This document shows positions 62,953 to 64,000 of a stretch of 64,000 nucleotides of DNA, piece by piece. The position numbers and the translations under genes were made by a program. The stretch's first letter is position 1; each line of letters begins with the position of its first letter. Source of the DNA: Botryotinia globosa (Eukaryota > Ascomycota > Leotiomycetes > Helotiales > Sclerotiniaceae); assembly GCA_014898425.1 (NCBI GenBank), contig RCSZ01000013.1, positions 744,001 through 808,000 on the forward strand. The letters run 5' to 3'. A model generated the notes under the pieces. That model was given only the letters and a program-made list of their open reading frames with translations, was not told the DNA's origin and searched no databases.

Positions 62953-64000
62953 GTAGTACTTTTTTCAATCACGTTTTAAGAGCACTAGGATTCCAGGTAT
63001 ATACCGCCGGCGTCAGAATAAGAGGTAGATCCGCATACGATGGTGTTCCACGGGGGAATTATATCGGCTGGTAAGACAACAACCCCTCACTTACCTTGAT
63101 ACCCCTCGCTTACAACATCAACATCAACACAAACCCAACCTCAATCCCCCTCAGACCTAACAGCATCCCAGGTTCCACATCGTAAATATAGTCACACTTC
63201 CCAACACCGACAAATACATGATCGACGTAGCATTTGGCGGCGATGGAGCGACCAAACCCCTTCCTCTCATTTCCGGCCATTCGATTCACAATCTCGGAAC
63301 CCAAGAAATCCGTCTCGTGTACGAACCCATCCCGCAACAAATCGATCAATCGAAACCTCTCTGGATATTTCAATATCGCAACGGACCTGAGAAGGAATGG
63401 AACTCTTGGTACGCGTTCAGTGAACATGAATTCCTGCCGGAGGATTTCGAAATCATGAATTATTTTGTGAGCACGAATATGAGCGAGAGAAATTTTCAGA
63501 CGAAGAATGTTTTGATTGTGGCTTTTGTGATGGGGGAGGATGAGGAGGGGAAGGAAAAGATTGTGGGGAAGAGAATGTTGTTTAATGAGATGGTGAAGGA
63601 GAATATGGGTGGGAAAACGCGGCTGGTTAAGGTTTGTGAGAGCGAAAGTGAGAGGGTGGAGATAATTAGGGAGTTTTTTGGAATCACTTTGACGGATGAG
63701 GAGAAGGACGCTATTAGAGGGAGGATTGTGGAGTTGAGAGACTCTCATGCGTCAGTGGATGTTTTAGGAGTATGAAAATCACACTGTATAGGTATGAACT
63801 GATATGGCGAGCAGTGAGGGAGAACACGATGATTCTCTAGAATTCTCTCTAGAATTCTCTGCTAGAATGAAGATATAATTGTTCAGTGGTGAAACACTGC
63901 CTGCGATCACATCTTGCATCAATTAAGTATTTGGTCCTCACCCTTTATCACTCATGCTATGGCCTGCTTTTGAAGTGTGATAGCACATTATTGGATCCTT

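Larger units (their letters stand above)
46233..63775 (+). pseudogene. Arylamine N-acetyltransferase, split by a retrotransposon insertion
   Basis: The first part, 46233-46496, opens MASAYSFEQIDLYEEYI and reaches RGRGGYC, whose Cys (residue 84) is the catalytic thiol. The frame is then interrupted by the mobile element at 46497-62952. The second part starts in the same frame at 62958 (TFFNHVLRALGFQVYTAGVR), crosses a 101-bp intron (63071-63171, GTAAGA..CAG) at the usual W/FHIVN position, and runs to a stop at 63775. With one target-site copy counted, the parts add up to 326 codons in frame. Catalytic His (FHIVN, residue 128) and Asp (MIDVAFGG, residue 144) are present, so the triad spacing is normal. 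NATs transfer acetyl or malonyl groups from CoA to arylamines, and fungal members detoxify plant benzoxazolinone-type compounds. As it stands, the read-through product ends at about 115 residues inside the element and cannot be active. Confidence 0.9.

Overview
The window is nuclear DNA of a filamentous ascomycete. Genes carry many short introns (about 45-100 bp, GT..AG). Families present include a SesA-NB-ARC-TPR receptor, a fungal CorA-like membrane protein and HSL esterases. A 16.5 kb block has been reduced to almost pure A/T, with stop codons inside recognisable retrotransposon domains, which is the signature of repeat-induced point mutation (RIP). Gene content and style look like a Leotiomycete, probably Sclerotiniaceae; that placement is an impression and has not been tested.

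Layout. 1-17.2 kb is gene-dense. It holds a partial FAD-linked oxidase (-), a broken CorA-like gene (-), a secreted protein with two tandem QxW-type domains (-), the CCT theta chaperonin subunit (-), an INO80F/HMG-type protein resembling Nht1/Nhp10 (+), a DUF155/RMND1 family protein (-), and an NLR-type receptor with a TPR tail (+). 17.2-34.7 kb is gene-poor. It has a possible three-exon small gene (-), a Nudix hydrolase (+), a small secreted double-psi beta-barrel protein (+), a C2H2 zinc-finger gene with an in-frame stop (+), weak gene relics, a diverged repeat pair and a 9-bp minisatellite. 34.7-46.5 kb is gene-rich again: a RING/RS-rich RBBP6-like protein (-), an HSL esterase with a membrane anchor (+), a SET-domain protein (+), a second HSL esterase (-) and the first part of an arylamine N-acetyltransferase (NAT, +).

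46,497-62,952 is a nested retrotransposon insertion that splits the NAT gene. A Ty1/copia-type element (+ strand, 170-bp LTRs) landed a few codons after the NAT catalytic cysteine codon. A Ty3/gypsy-type element (- strand, 240-bp LTRs) then inserted inside the 5' LTR of the copia element. The intact 3' LTR of the copia element preserves the empty site, so the order of events and a 4-bp target duplication (TTAT) can be read directly. The NAT gene resumes at about 62,958, keeps its frame, and runs to 63,775 with its catalytic His and Asp still encoded.

The genes do not form one pathway; most are independent housekeeping or accessory genes. The most informative features are the datable nested insertion, the mosaic RIP pattern over the LTR copies, and two further genes with nonsense or frameshift lesions. 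I saw no tRNA, rRNA or CRISPR array.
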